Source of the DNA: Lepeophtheirus salmonis
Lineage: Eukaryota > Arthropoda > Copepoda > Siphonostomatoida > Caligidae
Reading direction: 5' to 3'
Assembly: GCF_016086655.4 (NCBI RefSeq)
Contig: NC_052143.2
Location: 24,815,886-24,879,885, forward strand
Length of the DNA stretch: 64,000 bases
Below, piece by piece: positions 47,390 to 58,980 of this stretch (positions are counted from its first letter, which is position 1; each line of letters begins with the position of its first letter). The translations under genes and the position numbers were made by a program. Below the pieces are notes generated by a model. That model saw only the letters and a program-made list of their open reading frames with translations, was not told the DNA's origin and made no database searches.

Positions 47390-47901
47390 GCCAAAAAAGT
47401 GTCACCTGAAAGTGACAAACAAATTTTGGTTCGTGCACTTTTGGATCCAAACCAACTACTTGGACATGAAAGTGGTGTTCCAGCAGGATGGTGCACCTGC
47501 ACACACGTCCATAAAGGGCAAAAATGGTTGAAGGACAACTTGCCTTTCTGGCCAAAGAAAAAAAAACCTACTCACCAGATACTAATTCATTGGACTTCAC
47601 TTTTTGGGTGCATGTTGAGTACAAGGCCTGCACCGTCCGTCATCCAAATATCAACAACGTCAAAGACACCGTCAACCACCACTGGGAAACCATGTATGAA
47701 CACAACATTTGCATGGGGTGCAAGGCTTATCGTAGCCGACTGGAAGCCATCATTGCTGCTAAATCGATGATTAGGGTATCCAAAACATCATATTAATAAA
47801 TTTTATTTTATCGACACACTCTATTACAACTGGTTGCTGAAATACATCTTGATAAAGTTCTTGATTGAAAGTGTAAAGATTTTTTCGCTGCATCCCGTAC
47901 A
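47390..47901 (+). pseudogene. mariner transposase relic (C-terminal half)
   Basis: In one frame KVVFQQDGAPAHTSIKGQKW then LKDNLPFWPKKK, containing the intact QQDGAPAHT box (about 47475-47520). After a frameshift comes TYSPDTNSLDFTFWVHVEYK with the third catalytic aspartate (about 47568), then ACTVRHPNINNVKDTVNHHW and the tail CKAYRSRLEAIIAAK, with stop near 47796. A degraded terminal repeat reading CATCCCGTACA ends at 47901. The 5' half is missing or unreadable. The minus frame 47274-47555 is its shadow. Confidence 0.87.
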
Positions 47902-47939
47902 GTTGTTATAAACAAGTAAATATGCTAACACACCCCTCA

Positions 47940-48290
47940 AGATATATTAATAACATTTTTGGCCCATCTGAGCAAATGGAAAAATACTAATTTAATGTGC
48001 AATATTTGCATAGAAAAACCACAAAGCGCAGACCACCTTATTATCAGATGCCCATCGCTCTTTTAGTATTCTTAAATTGATTAAATGTACAAAAATGAAA
48101 CAAATTATTTATAATAACTGAAAAATGAAGTAGGACTCAAGATCAAATTCTGCTGAAGTAGCACATATACATACCCCTTTGTGTTGTCGTGTTCGTTGCT
48201 GTATTTATGTTTAGTTTTGTAATGGTTACAGTTCTGTACCATTTTATAATGTATACATGTACTACGGTAAACAACAATAAATTCTTCAAC
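47940..48290 (+). mobile_element. LINE 3' remnant with CCHC knuckle
   Basis: A plus-strand frame reads LAHLSKWKNTNLMCNICIEK then PQSADHLIIRCPS. Its spacing is Cys-x2-Cys-x8-His-x4-Cys (codons at 47998, 48007, 48034 and 48049), the form found at the carboxy end of many non-LTR retrotransposon ORF2 proteins. A TAG follows at about 48066, then AT-rich 3' UTR-like DNA with AATAAA near 48280. No reverse transcriptase is left. The clade cannot be decided. Confidence 0.55.
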
Positions 48291-50335
48291 TAACTAAGCA
48301 AGGTTTGGGGAAGTTGATTAATTTCTTCACTTTTTAGTTGCTTTGTATATTTCTCTTTTTTTTAATTTAAGGAATACGCATTGCTACAAATGTAATATCA
48401 CCTGCTATCCCATATATCACAGCTAATGAATACATTTTTAGTATTAAAAGTGTGTTACAAGTAATGGATATTTCATAAAAGTTTTTATCGTAAATGAAAT
48501 TATAATATCTCCTCTATATTAGTCACAAATTATATCTTGTCAATGCTTAAATCTAATGTTGTAAGGATTATTCATCAGTGTAATTTTGAGTCTATGTCAA
48601 ATGTGTACTAAGAAATAAAATTCCCTTAATATTTAGGGAAACATTGAATCCAAGACCATTAAGTCCGTCAAAAATAAAAGAATGTTCAACAACGGAGGGT
48701 TATACTGAACGAATACATTTTTATCCTTCTTTTATTATTCGGTTTCTTCATATTAATATATATATAAACAAAAAAGATAATATAAATAAAATAGTAATTA
48801 AGTCCAGGGCAATTACGTACAGATACATAAAAAACATTTTACTTGAAATTTAGTGACCCGGAGTTGAACCATATCTACTATAAATATACATGCAGAACAA
48901 ATTTACTAAACCAACTAAAATATCCAAATTATGTGCAATACATAACATTCAAACGATAAAATATGATACTAAGACAAGCTTTTCCTAAAATTATTGATGA
49001 TTCCGTTAAAAACTATTTCTTTGATGGATCCCATGGATGGGATAAACTTGATTACTTCTGATGCTGTCGACCATACATAGTACATATATCCGTTTGACCT
49101 TAAAATTAGGCATTGCCATTTTCAAATGCCAAGGGCATGGCATAATATAGAGACCCGAAGTCATCTCAAAAGAGGAAACTTGAATCTTCCGTCATTGAAT
49201 AGATCTGAGGAGTGAATATCGTGTCTAGCTAAAATGCCGTTGCTAATAGCATGTTCTTCCAAAATAGATGGATCCTTTAATTTTTCTGAAGAATAACTTC
49301 TTACTTGTTTTTGGCTACAGCCTTGATCATCATCATATGGAATTCAACTATGCATTTGTTTGTTAATACGTCTTTCATCTTGGATTTCAATATTTGCTTA
49401 TGATAGATGGTCAATATATTAACTATTAGAGTAATTTTGAACATTATGATAAAAAATTACCTAGATACTTTATATTCTGTGGGGCTTTATAAACTTCAAA
49501 CCCCTAAAGCTATGTCAATAGTACTTTAACTACCGTGTATTCTGGTACAACTTAAAATTATATAGGAAGCAATAATAACAAACTAACTGCGATATAGCAA
49601 TAAAACAATTATAAATAAAATAAAATAGGAAAAACACTATCCATTATGTAATACATAAAAACTTAATAGAGTAGATGGATATTTAATAAATATATAATTA
49701 AAATTGATCAAAATAAAAGGGTAGTATCAATTAAGTATAGTTGGTAATAAAAAAGAATGATGTTCAAATATGATATAACGTTATGAGACGTACAAGTTGT
49801 ACAACGAGTACCAAGGCCGTTCGCAGGATTATATATAGATGTTTGGTTGTTTTTTTTTTTTTTTTTTTTGGGGGAGGGCTTGTTTTTTTGGAAATAAATA
49901 TTAAAAGAAAAAAGAAAAAAATGGGTACCCTGTACAAGTTTGCCCGCACGTCATCCTTTCTCTTTCTATCTACAAATTGGAGACAGCAACAGTGGCATCT
50001 TCTAAGTTCAATTATCCCAACCTCTCAATAAATAATATATACCTTCGATACGTTAAGTGTAGGGACGCGCAAAGTGAAGCAAAGAATATAGGTATTGACA
50101 GAGGACAAGGTCTTAGACTTTTTCAAGTTATTCGATTAATTAACACTTTGAAGGTTCAGGAAAGTAGATGGAAGGTCTGATTGTGTAGAAAGGAATACTT
50201 AAATAAAGAAAACAAATATTCCAAAATAAATCAAAAATATATATATAAACATTTCAAAAATGATATATCTTTGAGACACTTCCTCCACATATACTCGTTG
50301 AGATATGTCCAAAAAAACATTCTAGAGGTATTATA
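48291..50335. other. AT-rich intergenic DNA
   Basis: Homopolymer run of about 20 T at 49850-49870. Open frames at 48644-48853, 49783-50031 and 49977-50180 carry no recognised domain. Confidence 0.45.
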
Positions 50336-50535
50336 CCTGGGAAAATAATGAAAACTATAGAGCAGCATGGGAGTTTGTTAAGTCAGTAAAAGTGACACAT
50401 GATGTTGCTGAAAGAGGCGTAAACTCATGAGTGACTTTGCAACTAGGATTACCACCGACCAAGAGCAGGAAAAACTATTTACTGCAAGTTGTGGAATACC
50501 ACAAAAGTAAATATATATGTATCAAGAAATCTAAT
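50336..50535 (+). pseudogene. C-terminal relic of the same uncharacterised repeat family
   Basis: The plus strand reads NENYRAAWEFVKSVKVTHDV then AERGVNS (about 50345-50425). A neighbouring frame gives DFATRITTDQEQEK, and after another shift YLLQVVEYHKSKY and KKSNLNH. A His-x-Ala-Ala-Glu-Arg-Gly-Val block followed by an acidic EEQKQ-like segment and LLQVVExHR is what I remember as the carboxy-terminal part of the GERFHQDI family relic at 44.6-45.1 kb. The two pieces are 5 kb apart and need not come from one insertion. Confidence 0.5.
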
Positions 50536-51170
50536 TTAAACCATTAAGAATATTTCTAGTATGTTGTATTGTTTTTAGTATGTTGTTATGTTATAAGATA
50601 ATAATAACTCAGGAGAATACCTGAAAAAGACAGGGGGGAAAATATAAAAAACAAGCATTTTTTAATATCTGGCGTAAAATTTACTCATGGGCACAAATAA
50701 AAGGTTAATAACATAATTATACAAATTGAAGCACAGTTTATTGGCTTTGATTTGATACCCATATCAATTATATAGGATAAGCCATTGCGAAGCTATAGTA
50801 AAAAAAATACAAAAAAGTCACGGTTGTTTTTGCCTTTTTTTTAGAGACACCGACAATAAATTTTCAAGACACATGCAGCAGGCATAGCCGCACTCCAAAA
50901 TCTAAATGACTGGTATATTTAGTTTCTATAGATCTAGGAGAACGGAAAAAGCTCAAATATTAAAAGGTTTGAAAAAAAAATTAAAATTTGAGCAGGTCTA
51001 ATTTACACCTATTAAATGATAGAGGGCTGAAGTTATTTCTGAATGTTATGGTTGTTAAGAGCGGTTGTTGGACAATGCTACTTTTGAGTTCGAATAAAAA
51101 TGTAAGTAAGGGACGTTAAATAGGAAATATTGTCAGCCAGTATTATTTATAGGCAAAAATTATTCATAAA
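50536..51170. other. AT-rich spacer, nothing recognised
   Basis: No supported coding or repeat structure. Confidence 0.5.
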
Positions 51171-52130
51171 TACAGGGTGAAAACTTGAAGTTTACACACT
51201 CAAATGATTCAAAATTCTGGGGAATTTAAGTGACTGACTTCAAAAGTTTCGAATATAATTGTTTCTATGAAATATCAGCTAATAAAGATATGCATTTTTT
51301 TCATTTCTTTTTTTTTAAATGCCATCATAGTACTAAACAAGTACTAAAGTCACAACATTAAATCGTGCGGGTCACACTCCAACATAAATTTCAAGATTTT
51401 TTGGAGTCTCCAGTAAGATCTTCTATAACGTGAAAATGATGTTGGAATGTGATGAGAACTTTGAAAGAAGAGTCTGGTAAAATACGTATGATTAAGGAAA
51501 TCATCCTCAAACCCACATTTAGGGAAACCCAACAAAGTCAATGCAAAATCATAGTCCACACTGCAGTTATTAGATAAGTTGCAAAACTTCGTGATAAGTC
51601 CTTGGTAATGTTGGAGTGACCTATCCTTACAAACAGCATGGAACAAACACATCTACAACGTTGAAAATGACTTTTATATTACCTTAAATCTGTGCCAATT
51701 GAAAGAGTGATCATCTTATAAATGAAAAAAAACCAGTTAATGTAGATCAGTTTATAACTGTCATGCAGACCGCTTTATTAGTTTTGGGGAGATAAATAAT
51801 GCTGAGAGAGGCTTCACCACAACCAAGAAAGCCTGTATCACCCATGGGTTTGGGGCATCAAATGGGATTGTAGTACTCTAATAGCTACAATTAAGTCCTT
51901 CAAGACAAATTGCTTCCTTGGGTGGCAAAACATTTTTCTGTAGGATCGAGTTCCTGGACACACAACCAAATTTACCTAATCATTCTTGACCAAAAAAATC
52001 CAATTCTGGGAGAAAACAAAGAAGCCCCCCCCCCGATGCGAACCCCTTTGACTTTCTATTCTGCCCACATTTTGAAATGAAGGCATGTAAGAAACGACTT
52101 GGAAGTGTGGTGGTAATTAAGGCAGTTGGA
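51171..52130 (+). mobile_element. mariner relic with left terminal repeat
   Basis: TACAGGGTG at 51171-51179 matches the mariner end seen at 7.33 kb and probably marks the left terminus. Tentative helix-turn-helix remnants such as NPTKSMQ lie near 51530. The clear part is DRVPGHTTKFT (degraded QDGAPAHT, about 51943-51975), SFLTKKIQFWEKTK, a C-run near 52027-52035, and DANPFDFLFCPHFEMKACKK (third catalytic segment, about 52036-52095). The C-run produces a frameshift at the Pro-Pro-Ser-Ser position. The clean 100-codon minus frame at 51350-51652 lies inside this relic and is judged a shadow. The right terminus was not found. Confidence 0.65.
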
Positions 52131-54944
52131 TATAAATAAGACCTGGATTAGAATAAATATAGACTACATACGCTAGTTTTACATTGCTTTCCGAAATAGG
52201 GTAGCTTCCATAGTCACAGATGATAGTAGAAGAATTTAATAAATATATACCAGACATCCATTGGAATAATTTTTTATTATTATTATTTTTCGTTATCATA
52301 TGATAATTGATATATTAAAAAAATTGAGTATATTAATAAATATATAAGCATTTCAAAAATGATATATCCTTGAGACACTTTTACACTTTTTTTTTTTCTT
52401 TTCTCGTAGGTCTTCTCCTTCAAAAGCTCCATTACATCCATGGGAGTGACCTTCAAAACCAAGGACTCTCTTACACATTGACTATTGACTATGACTATGG
52501 TTTTGTTTATAATAAATATTTTTAATAGTCGTTGATAGTCATTGAAAATTGTTAGAAGTGTATCCTACTATTTCTATTTTGTCTCATTCTACTATACAAT
52601 TACTAAAGACTCGATTCCCTACCATCTTTTGTCTAATGGCGCGAGAATTCAATAAAAAAAAATTTTTTTTTAATCTTATGCCGTGTTCATCGAATACTAT
52701 CATGATTTTTATTTTTGTGTTCATTCAGCCCCTGATTTTTTATAACGTGAAATGTTATTACACTAAATCAACTGACAAATGGACCCCAGCCACATAGCTC
52801 AGTCCTTGAGCATTACAATCCCAATTTGCATCATCAGAAATTTCAAATGATTTTGATACCTTACATTCTTTTATAAGTTAAAAATCATTTGAAATTTCCT
52901 ATGAATCAATCTGTGTGTTCTGCTCATCGATATATTCATTGATGGACTCTGGTGTTGCCGGAACACCTTTAAATATTTTGGCAATAAAAAAAGAATTATT
53001 TTCTTTTTCTTCTTCCATTTTTACTAAAGGATCTTGTACATAGAGCTGAGCATTTTCCCAAACAAGAAACTTTTGATCCTAGATTTAACTTCGATTGGTC
53101 CTGGATGGAAATAATCACAAGATATATCCCAAATTCAGACAAATAGTTAAGCCTTCATTATTGGTTACTATTAGTTTCAAAAATTAAGTTATAGTTATTC
53201 CCTAAAAAAATAATTAATTAAATAGAAAAAAATTGAATAACTTAAAAAAATCTTTTACCTTCAGTATGTATGTACGTTAAAGTAAATTCTTCTTAAATTA
53301 CCAACTAAATAAATTATCTACACAATTTTGATTTAATATGGCAGTCAAAATATAATTTCGAAAATGACCATTTCCGAATAAGTAGGAATAGTATTTTTGG
53401 CTTTTAAAGATTTGATTGACATTAGTATGCACTTTTGCCGAGGAAGATAACTCTTTAAGTATCAATCACCCGACTTATTTATAATTTTCATAGAATTAAT
53501 AAGAAATTGAATTTTGTCTAACATGAATAATTTTCTTTTTATCAAATCTTCTACACGAATTTAAAATATCGAAACAAGAATCAAATGCAAGAATTAATTT
53601 TTCTTTAGGTTTGCGTCTTCTTGATCAATTTTGCTTAATGTAAAAGATATGGCTTTAACAGTTGTTCTTGACAGTAATTGAGCTACATATGAAACGCACT
53701 ATCTACCATTTTCCTTGTAATGTAAATGAATATCCCAGAGTTTATGAGCTATTTTAAGCTCACAACTATTTTGAATACGAAATTTTTGAAAATCAAATTT
53801 CTTAAGCTTAGTTGAACGTGTGCTATCTCTTGAAATTGTAACAAATCCTTTATTTATCAAATTGTGAGAGTAATAAATGAATATGAATTCAATAAATGAC
53901 ATGAATCTTTTATATACAAAATAAACTTTTGAATCTTCGTCCCCCTGCTGCTATGCCGTTTTTTCAAGTAGTGACATTTTTTGTTCTACACTCTACTTTT
54001 AAAAATTAGAAGGGAAGGGTAGATTGCATTAACCAGTTGATTCATCTTGGATTGCTACAAATCTTATGAAACTTATTATATATTACGTAGAATACTAATG
54101 ATTTAGAGTTAAATTAAATTTATTTGATGGTGATAAATACTTCCATTTGTACATAGAACCATCAGAAAAGATATAGTTGGTGCATGTATTAAGAAATCTT
54201 CACTTTGTTCTAAGTTTGTGACGCGGCAAGTTAGGAGAAGGTTAGTTTAGTGATATTGGATTGAACAGGGTCTAATTTACATAACATTAGGTAACAAAGA
54301 TTTTTACCATATAATAAATTATAATAAAACAAACTTATTATTGAAATTTTTTTTAAAAGAAACATCAACAAAAAAATTTTAAAAAAATTATTATAAATTT
54401 GGTTAGCAACATACTGAGGGGAGTGTTACGTAGTAATCTGTTGATTGTTTACTGTAACTGTCTATTTGATTTACATAACTTTAGAAATTTGTATCTTGAT
54501 ATTGTCACATTTAAAGTGGATCACGCGTCAGTTCAAATTTGTTCGGTCAATGCAGGTGTAACTGTGGGAGTATTGCCGTACACGATACCAGTTCAGAAAT
54601 AATTTTGACGGATTTAAAACTTTTTTTTATCAAAACCAGGAGGCACCCATGCAAAATTATTAACTTGGGTTCTGTTTATTTTTTGGATTTTATTAATAAA
54701 TATATTTGGGTTTTTTAATTAATTATTGTTATAGAAAAAATTAGGTACTTTTACAATCGATTTAAATAGACAAACATAAATTATAAATAACATTATTTAT
54801 TTGAATTTTTAAATTATTTGACAGACAAAAACATGGATTATACACCACTAGCATTTTGTGTCCAAATAAAACTTCCCCTCCCCCATGTGTCCGTGGAACG
54901 GGCAGGCTCATAATAGCTAGGAAATACATAAACATTGCATGAGG
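52131..54944. other. AT-rich intergenic DNA
   Basis: It contains a perfect 18-bp inverted repeat (52837-52898). No coding was recognised; frames at 52549-52797, 53699-53902 and 54399-54602 are short, AT-driven and without domains. Confidence 0.45.
52837..52898. repeat. perfect 18-bp inverted repeat
   Basis: GAAATTTCAAATGATTTT (52837-52854) is the exact reverse complement of 52881-52898, with a 26-base loop. It may be a small MITE; no target duplication was identified. Confidence 0.8.
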
Positions 54945-55515
54945 GATCCTATGGATTTACAAACGAGTCGCTTTTATCATTTAATGACAGTTGAGATATC
55001 AGAGATACATTTCCCATGTCCATCGTGATTACCCGAATTCTAAACCAATACTGCTCTATTTCATTTATAATGTAAAAAAATAACTACCTTGTCATGGTCT
55101 TATCAAGATAACAGAAGATTGGCTGCTTCAGGTGACAGACTAAACAGCACATAATTACCATATGCAATTTCTTGCAAGGACCAACTATGTGATGTTTCTT
55201 TAAATCAATTTCATATCTTTTTTTGATATTCATCTCATCAAAGGCTAAGTTTGCTAATTTTCATCGTGTTCAGAAATAAAAAGCATTTCTTTCAAAGCTA
55301 TAATGCTGTCATGTTGAAATCCAAACAAGCAGTCAAACTGTTGAAGCCAGTTCTCTTGATTTTGTTGGTGTGGAGGAGCTAGAAACTTATTTTTGCTCAG
55401 ATATTCAAAAGTTTTGAAGCTCATGCATCTTAAAACAAGACCAGATATAATTTCCTCCCTTATAAAAACACTATCGCACTTGGTAATCTTATCTGATAAT
55501 AAACTTTCTTTCATT
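54945..55515 (-). pseudogene. P-element/THAP9-like transposase relic
   Basis: On the minus strand the first frame reads MKESLLSDKITKCDSVFIRE then EIISGLVLRCMSFKTFEYLS. A frameshift near 55255 leads to LAFDEMNIKKRYEIDLKKHH, IVGPCKKLHMVIMCCLVCHL, KQPIFCYLDKTMTR, FFYIINEIEQYWFRIRVITM and DMGNVSLISQLSLNDKSDSF. The pattern FDEM..(linker)..GxxKxLH..KQPI.Y..D..MT....II..IE..GF....ITMDMGN fits the RNase H-like core of P-superfamily transposases. FDEM would carry the first and MDMGN the second acidic residue. One frameshift and a stop after MTR break it, and the THAP domain is absent. The plus frame 55393-55656 is a shadow. Confidence 0.65.
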
Positions 55516-56104
55516 TATGGGCCAAGCTTTTTACAAATTATCATGAGGTACTATTTTCTTATATATATATATATTGATTCAGGTGGTATAATGTTACTCT
55601 GGATGCTGGCATCATTAAGGCATACTTCTTTTGAATTATCCAAGACAGACACTTGATTCAAATGTTAAGACTCCGATATCTCATTTGACTTAATGATAGA
55701 ATCCATATGTGCCAGATGATAGTATCATTGTAAATGACAGTTTGGAATAGAATTATGTTGTGAAAAAGTTTTAGTTGGAGTTCCTAAAAGTTTCTTTTGA
55801 AACACAAAGGATCAAAATGATAAGCACAAATTCTAGTTTTATTTTTTATGACTTTCTCTATTTACAGAAGTTACATACAAAAAAATGAACATTTTAGTTT
55901 AATATTAATTCCCTAAACCAATGTCTAACATCTTGAAAAATTGCTAAATATCATGTTAGTTATCATCCATTTTCAACAAAGAGTTCCTTCTATAATATTC
56001 AAAAATATATAAATAGACAAAACCAAGCAACAAAATAGTTACATAATATTAAAATAAAAGGACAAAATAATAATTATTCTGTCGATCCAGTATAGTTTTT
56101 AAAT
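55516..56104. other. spacer between the P-like relic and the LINE
   Basis: AT-rich. It probably includes the 3' untranslated part of the LINE (which reads leftward) up to an undefined end. Confidence 0.4.
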
Positions 56105-56106
56105 TT

Positions 56107-56131
56107 CTTATAATTCTGCAAGAATTATAAG
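56107..56131 (-). repeat. hairpin in the LINE 3' untranslated region
   Basis: CTTATAATTCT pairs perfectly with AGAATTATAAG across a 3-base loop. It begins 24 bp beyond the LINE ORF2 stop (reading on the minus strand). In several LINE clades a 3' stem-loop is the reverse transcriptase recognition site. Confidence 0.65.
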
Positions 56132-56154
56132 TTTTTATCTGACAATGAGTTGTA

Positions 56155-57010
56155 CTAGTGTAATATGTCCTCAGTATAGTTCCATGAAGACTGATGTACC
56201 ATTGGAATCCTAACAGGGAAGACAGAATATCGGGCCGCGGCTGCGATCAGAATAGCTCTGATTTCTTCGACTCTGATAGGGTCCACTACTGCCAACTTCT
56301 CTGCAATCATGATTTTACAGCTTGATAACGTTATAATTTTTTTTGTGATTCCAGCATTGTTCAGTGAGATAAAATCTATCAAAATCTGGAGTGCCGGCCA
56401 ACTTGCAAACGTATGCATAACTGTGTTGAACATTTTAGCACATGGAGTATTAAAAAATAGACAACTAGATGATATTTGAAGTTGGGCAGTAAATCGCTTT
56501 CTATCACTGATTTTAGATATAAAACTCGTGATCCATTTCTCCCAGGTTTTTAGGTAAGTTCAAACGTTTTAAGTATCTATCACAGATTTTATCCACCTTT
56601 TCTTCAGAGTTGGATGCATAATGTCTATAGTGAAAGAGGATAAAAAGACTGTTTCCCCTTTCCAAATGATCCTCTGGACATCTCACCAAGAATGAAAGAA
56701 TTCATCTATTTTGTTATGAATAAAATCAATTCCTAGTATTAACCAATTGTAGGTAAGGGGAGATAGATGCACCCCACTCAGACTCCGAGTTTCTTGAAAG
56801 GTCAATTATAATCTTTGGATAAATTTTCTGAATAATTATATAGAGCAAAGACTCCTAAATGACTTTTGGGTATTTTTATGGAATATATGTAGCTTGGGTG
56901 AGAAATTTTAGTGAGCCAGGAATTTTCTTCTTCAATGATATTTTTGGCTACCCATATGAATAGGCGTAGCCTTATAAAGAGTTCGAGTAACAATTTGGTA
57001 ATTATGGAGG

Positions 57011-57051
<41 letters not shown>

Positions 57052-58980
57052 AGATTAAATTTTTTCAATTTGTTAATTGAAGAATTTATTTTAAAAAAAT
57101 AAAATAGATCACCAGTTTGCATAGGAGGCTCCTTTACTTTCCCACTTAATTCCTAAAATATTGACACTCTCTATGATAGAGTAATCAGTCATACTATATC
57201 CTTCAAAGGGATCCCATTACCCAGGTAAAGAATAACTGTCTTCTTATTGATAATCTTCAAACCAGACGTATTTTGATATTTCTTGAAGTACTTCATTAAA
57301 ACTTAAATCCTCCTTTTTAAATGGTTTTCAAACTTTGTCTCCAATATCAAAGTGATATCGTCAGCATACATATCAATAATAGTTTTTCACGTTCCAAAAT
57401 CCACTCAAAAAATCTCAAACTTCTTTCTTATGGTATCCCCAAGATCTTCGATCGCTGCAGCTAAAAGTAGTAGACCTGAAAGGCAACCCTGGCAACAACT
57501 TTTCTTTATAACTATTGGATCATTTTCCAAATCACCTAATGCAATAGGCGACGTACCATTGAATAGAAGAGCTCTAATTGGGTTGAATAATCTTCTCGGA
57601 ATGAGTTTACTTATTGCTCTCAAAATATGTCCATGTAAAATGGTATCAAAGGCCTTGCAGAAGTCAATTGCAATTATTGCACCAAAGCTCTCCTAATTTT
57701 GTATACTCTCAATTCCAGTTCGAATATTTCTTGACATGTCGGAAATCATCCTCCCCAGGAATCCTTTTTGTCCAGACCAAGTTTATAATTTAAAACTGGC
57801 TCCATTTTGGCTGCAAGAATACCAGATAGGATTAAATAGCTTTCAGTAAGAGCAGAATTGGTCTCCAATTATTGACATCCGTAGGTGAAATTTTTTTTCA
57901 GAATCAAGGCTATCCTGCCCTTCGTCAACGACTTTAGAAGATGCTCATATATTTCCATGCACTTCCCTATGTCAACCAGATAAGGATCAACACCATCGAG
58001 TGAAAATTTTACTATTAACACCATCAGGCCCAGAAGCTTTCCCATCTTCAAAGTTATTTTTGATAAAATAAGCTATAACTTATTTAGCAAAAATCGAGTG
58101 CTTACCTAATTTTGGGAGAGGAGAATTAGCTCTCTCGCCACCAACAGTCTTTTGGAAGTGCAACTGAAAAAGATTCAATATCTGCCGAGAGTCTGTAATA
58201 ATATTGCCTTCATTAATAATTTTCTTCATAACAGATGTAGAAGAAAGTTGTTGAAGAAGAAGTTTTTTTTAATGTTTTACTGGCGTAATTTTCAGTATCG
58301 ATTATTGCTTTAAATTCCAATGCAGCAATTTCTGAGAATCCAAATAAGCTTATAATATCTGAAGTAATAGTACGTACAAATAAGGAACCCTTTCCCAGCA
58401 AACAACATTTCTCTCTTTCTTTCTTTACCAGCAAACTCTAAGGTAGTAGATTTAAACAGAAACATGAAATGAAACAGAGGATGAGAAAGTTTTTAAAAAA
58501 ATTAAATTGATTAATAAAACGTGCTTGAAGTGTGTATAAGAAAATTTTGACTTCCAATACCCATTTGGGGGACTGAAAGCGTCTTTTAGGTCTATAAAAT
58601 TGGAAAATAATTTCAATAAGCTTATGATCTGAATCAGAAAACGAGGGCAATAAAAAGCGTTTTTAGTTTTGGATAGGATAGATGAAGAGGCGAGAGCCAG
58701 ATCGATTCGGGAAGTCTTCTGACTAATTCTCCAGGACACAATGTCTTCTGGGCTCAAAATTCTAATTTTATCATTCAAACTCAGTTCTTCTATGAGTTTA
58801 GATAAAGTTTTTGATGTATTATATAAATTATGGCTTCGTCAGTATTAAATTCAGTTTTTTGACAAGGCAAAATTCAAGCTTTCCTTCTTGCAAGGTCTTT
58901 CAGAAATTGGTGGTATGAAACCCCTTTTGAGTTTTTACAAATCGCCACTAAACAATACTCTTTTAGTTTAAGTTAGCTAA
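56155..58980 (-). mobile_element. 5'-truncated non-LTR retrotransposon (LINE), ORF2 relic
   Basis: Read on the minus strand from right to left, the endonuclease end comes first: LNDKIRILSPEDIVSWRISQ, KTSRIDLALASSSI, then SDSDHKLIEIIF with the catalytic SDH-type motif (about 58630). Next are the reverse transcriptase blocks: GKASGPDGVNSKI (about 58030), LLKSLTKGRIALILKKN (about 57900), and AIIAIDFCKAFDTILHGHIL (motif A, about 57650). CCQGCLSGLLL (motif B, about 57480) and MYADDITLILETKF (motif C, about 57360) follow. Thumb-like INKLKKFNL comes after that, and the carboxy region ends at the stop at 56155. Several frameshifts and stops make it inactive. The motif style resembles the L1/Tx1 group, but the clade is not proven. 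Confidence 0.88.
57015..57050. repeat. 36-base homopolymer inside LINE ORF2
   Basis: Thirty-six T on the plus strand is 36 A in the LINE sense. It encodes 12 lysines in frame between LKKFNL and LTSIITKLLL, so the frame stays open across it. It is too far upstream of the ORF end to be the element's own poly-A tail. Confidence 0.85.

Noticed and set aside
51350..51652. Clean 100-codon minus-strand ORF as a host gene
   Set aside because: It lies between a mariner terminal repeat and mariner C-terminal motifs on the other strand and has no domain of its own.
57352..57696. 114-codon plus-strand ORF as a gene
   Set aside because: It is exactly antisense to reverse transcriptase motifs A-C of the LINE.
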